Shown: piece by piece, positions 13,046 through 13,435 of the stretch
Numbering within the stretch: the stretch's first letter is position 1
Layout: every line of letters starts with the position of its first letter
DNA from: Rickettsiales bacterium
GTDB lineage: Bacteria > Pseudomonadota > Alphaproteobacteria > Rs-D84 > CACZYB01
Reading direction: 5' to 3'
NCBI GenBank assembly: GCA_031276335.1
Contig: JAISNH010000026.1
Span: forward strand, 1 to 13,435
Length of the DNA: 13,435 nt
The notes under the pieces: model-generated
Database searches by the model: none
Seen by the model: the letters and a program-made list of their open reading frames with translations, nothing else
Told to the model about the DNA's origin: nothing
Made by a program: the position numbers and the translations under genes

Positions 13046-13249
13046 CTATTTGACGCCGTAAGGCATTAGTTTTGCAAGCAGGCGCGAATCGCCCTTTTCA
13101 AGGTACTGCGGATGAACCGCCTCGGTAAGCGAGCGGCCGGACTTGCGCCTCATGAAGTGGTTGTGTCCCGCGCGCGAGGCCTTGATTTTCCCCGTCGCGG
13201 TCTGGCGGAAGCGCAGCTTCAGCGCGCTTTTCGTTTTCAGCTTTGGCAT
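13046..13249 (-). CDS. rpmI: 50S ribosomal protein L35
   Basis: This 67-residue basic protein has the L35 pattern: MPKLKTKSALKLRFRQTATGKIK, then HNHFMRRKSGRSL and a C-terminal LAKLMPYGVK. It is the first gene of the operon. In many bacteria infC lies directly upstream, but here it does not. The ATG at 13249 has a strong AAGGAG (13260-13255) with 5-base spacing. The first A of that Shine-Dalgarno is the last base of a 10-bp leader hairpin. The stop codon TAG merges with the rplT Shine-Dalgarno, so the two ribosomal proteins are translationally linked. Confidence 0.97.
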   Translation of the reverse strand: MPKLKTKSALKLRFRQTATGKIKASRAGHNHFMRRKSGRSLTEAVHPQYLEKGDSRLLAKLMPYGVK

Positions 13250-13259
13250 TTCGACTCCT

Positions 13260-13303
13260 TAAATCGAATTTTACGGGCTCGTGAACCGCCCTGATTCGAT
13301 TTA
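13260..13303 (-). promoter_or_regulatory. 10-bp hairpin abutting the rpmI Shine-Dalgarno
   Basis: TAAATCGAAT (minus 13303-13294) and ATTCGATTTA (13269-13260) are perfect complements. The last base of the right arm is the first A of AAGGAG. Inside, GGGC (13291-13288) and GCCC (13278-13275) can form a second short stem on the same axis. Its position suits control of ribosome access. Confidence 0.5.
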
Positions 13304-13313
13304 TTCTGGCAGA

Positions 13314-13346
13314 GTAAAAAAGCCGGGCAAAGCTCGCCTTTTTTAC
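13314..13346 (-). terminator. Intrinsic terminator hairpin in the rpmI leader
   Basis: Two 15-base arms (13346-13332 and 13328-13314) around a 3-base loop pair at 13 Watson-Crick positions plus one G-T, with a single mismatch. Read on the minus strand, the stem GGCGAGC/GCCCGGC is followed by six T; the A/T flanks make it work in both directions by sequence. It lies about 65 bases before the rpmI start codon. Confidence 0.65.
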
Positions 13347-13413
13347 AACTTCGGGTTCATATAACGGCGGCAAGGCAGCCAAATCCAGCCCTGGGCGCCG
13401 GTTGAATGGAGGA

Positions 13414-13419
13414 TTTATA
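13414..13419 (-). promoter_or_regulatory. Candidate -10 element of the rpmI operon
   Basis: TATAAA (minus 13419-13414) matches the -10 consensus at 5 of 6 positions and would start transcription near 13407, just before the first leader stem. The -35 element at a 17-base spacer would fall beyond the window edge (13437-13442), so it cannot be checked here. Confidence 0.35.
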
Positions 13420-13435
13420 CAATAGTTTCAAGGAA

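Larger units (their letters stand above)
13250..13407 (-). promoter_or_regulatory. Structured 5' leader of rpmI-rplT, candidate L20 autoregulatory element
   Basis: About 158 bases between the predicted transcription start and rpmI hold no gene but three structures in transcript order: a branched stem closed by 13397-13403 with 13363-13369 (one bulge) and containing small CCAG/CTGG and GGC/GCC hairpins; a strong terminator at 13346-13314; and a 10-bp hairpin (13303-13294 with 13269-13260) next to the Shine-Dalgarno. No good promoter is seen after the terminator, so rpmI probably depends on read-through. Confidence 0.5.

Noticed and set aside
13347..13435. End of infC, or a tRNA/tmRNA fragment upstream of rpmI
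   Set aside because: No frame reads like the IF3 C-terminus, and no T-loop (GGTTCRA with correct stem) or CCA-end arrangement fits. A structured leader is a better explanation.
1..13435. CRISPR arrays, insertion sequences, phage genes or toxin-antitoxin pairs
   Set aside because: I searched for regularly spaced repeats, transposase-like frames, long terminal inverted repeats and small paired genes and found none. The content is housekeeping and envelope genes.

Overview
The window looks chromosomal and is densely coded, with 12 protein-coding genes and no intergenic gap longer than about 190 bases. The likely source is an uncultured, Gram-negative alphaproteobacterium. The evidence is two exported beta-barrel outer-membrane proteins, a lipoprotein signal, an archaeal-type class I lysyl-tRNA synthetase (common in Alphaproteobacteria), and the order rpmI-rplT-pheS-pheT without infC directly in front. 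The DNA is GC-rich by eye and uses ATA (Ile) and AGG freely. Assignment below class level is not supported from sequence alone.

Layout. (1) 90-593, minus: a small regulator with a shortened receiver-like N-terminus and an OmpR-type winged helix, divergent from (2) 740-3019, plus: two tandem outer-membrane beta-barrel proteins that share a motif just after their signal peptides. (3) 3024-3806, minus: a DUF1460 (NlpC/P60-like) peptidoglycan amidase lipoprotein, convergent with the barrels and divergent from (4) 3959-6669, plus: a GT4-fold glycosyltransferase and glycogen synthase glgA. (5) 6726-8569, plus: lysK and a small two-helix membrane protein. (6) 13249-8580, minus: rpmI, rplT, pheS, pheT and a GNAT acetyltransferase, behind a structured leader at 13250-13407.

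How the parts work together. The regulator/barrel block has the layout of an envelope-response locus, in which an OmpR-like regulator controls neighbouring outer-membrane proteins; this is inference. The amidase and the two glycosyltransferases act on cell wall and polysaccharide. The right half is translation machinery. Four gene junctions (barrel 1/barrel 2, rpmI/rplT, pheS/pheT, pheT/GNAT) share one geometry: the stop codon is embedded in the next Shine-Dalgarno and exactly 9 bases separate the genes. This fixes several start codons.

Regulation. Candidate sigma70-type promoters with 17-18 bp spacers precede the regulator, barrel 1, the GT4 gene, glgA and lysK. Inverted repeats overlap the GT4 -10/start region and the glgA ribosome-binding site. 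The most interesting non-coding piece is the rpmI leader: a promoter-proximal branched stem, a strong terminator hairpin, then a 10-bp hairpin abutting the rpmI Shine-Dalgarno. This is what an autoregulated L20/L35 operon would look like. I found no CRISPR array, insertion sequence, tRNA, rRNA or defence system.
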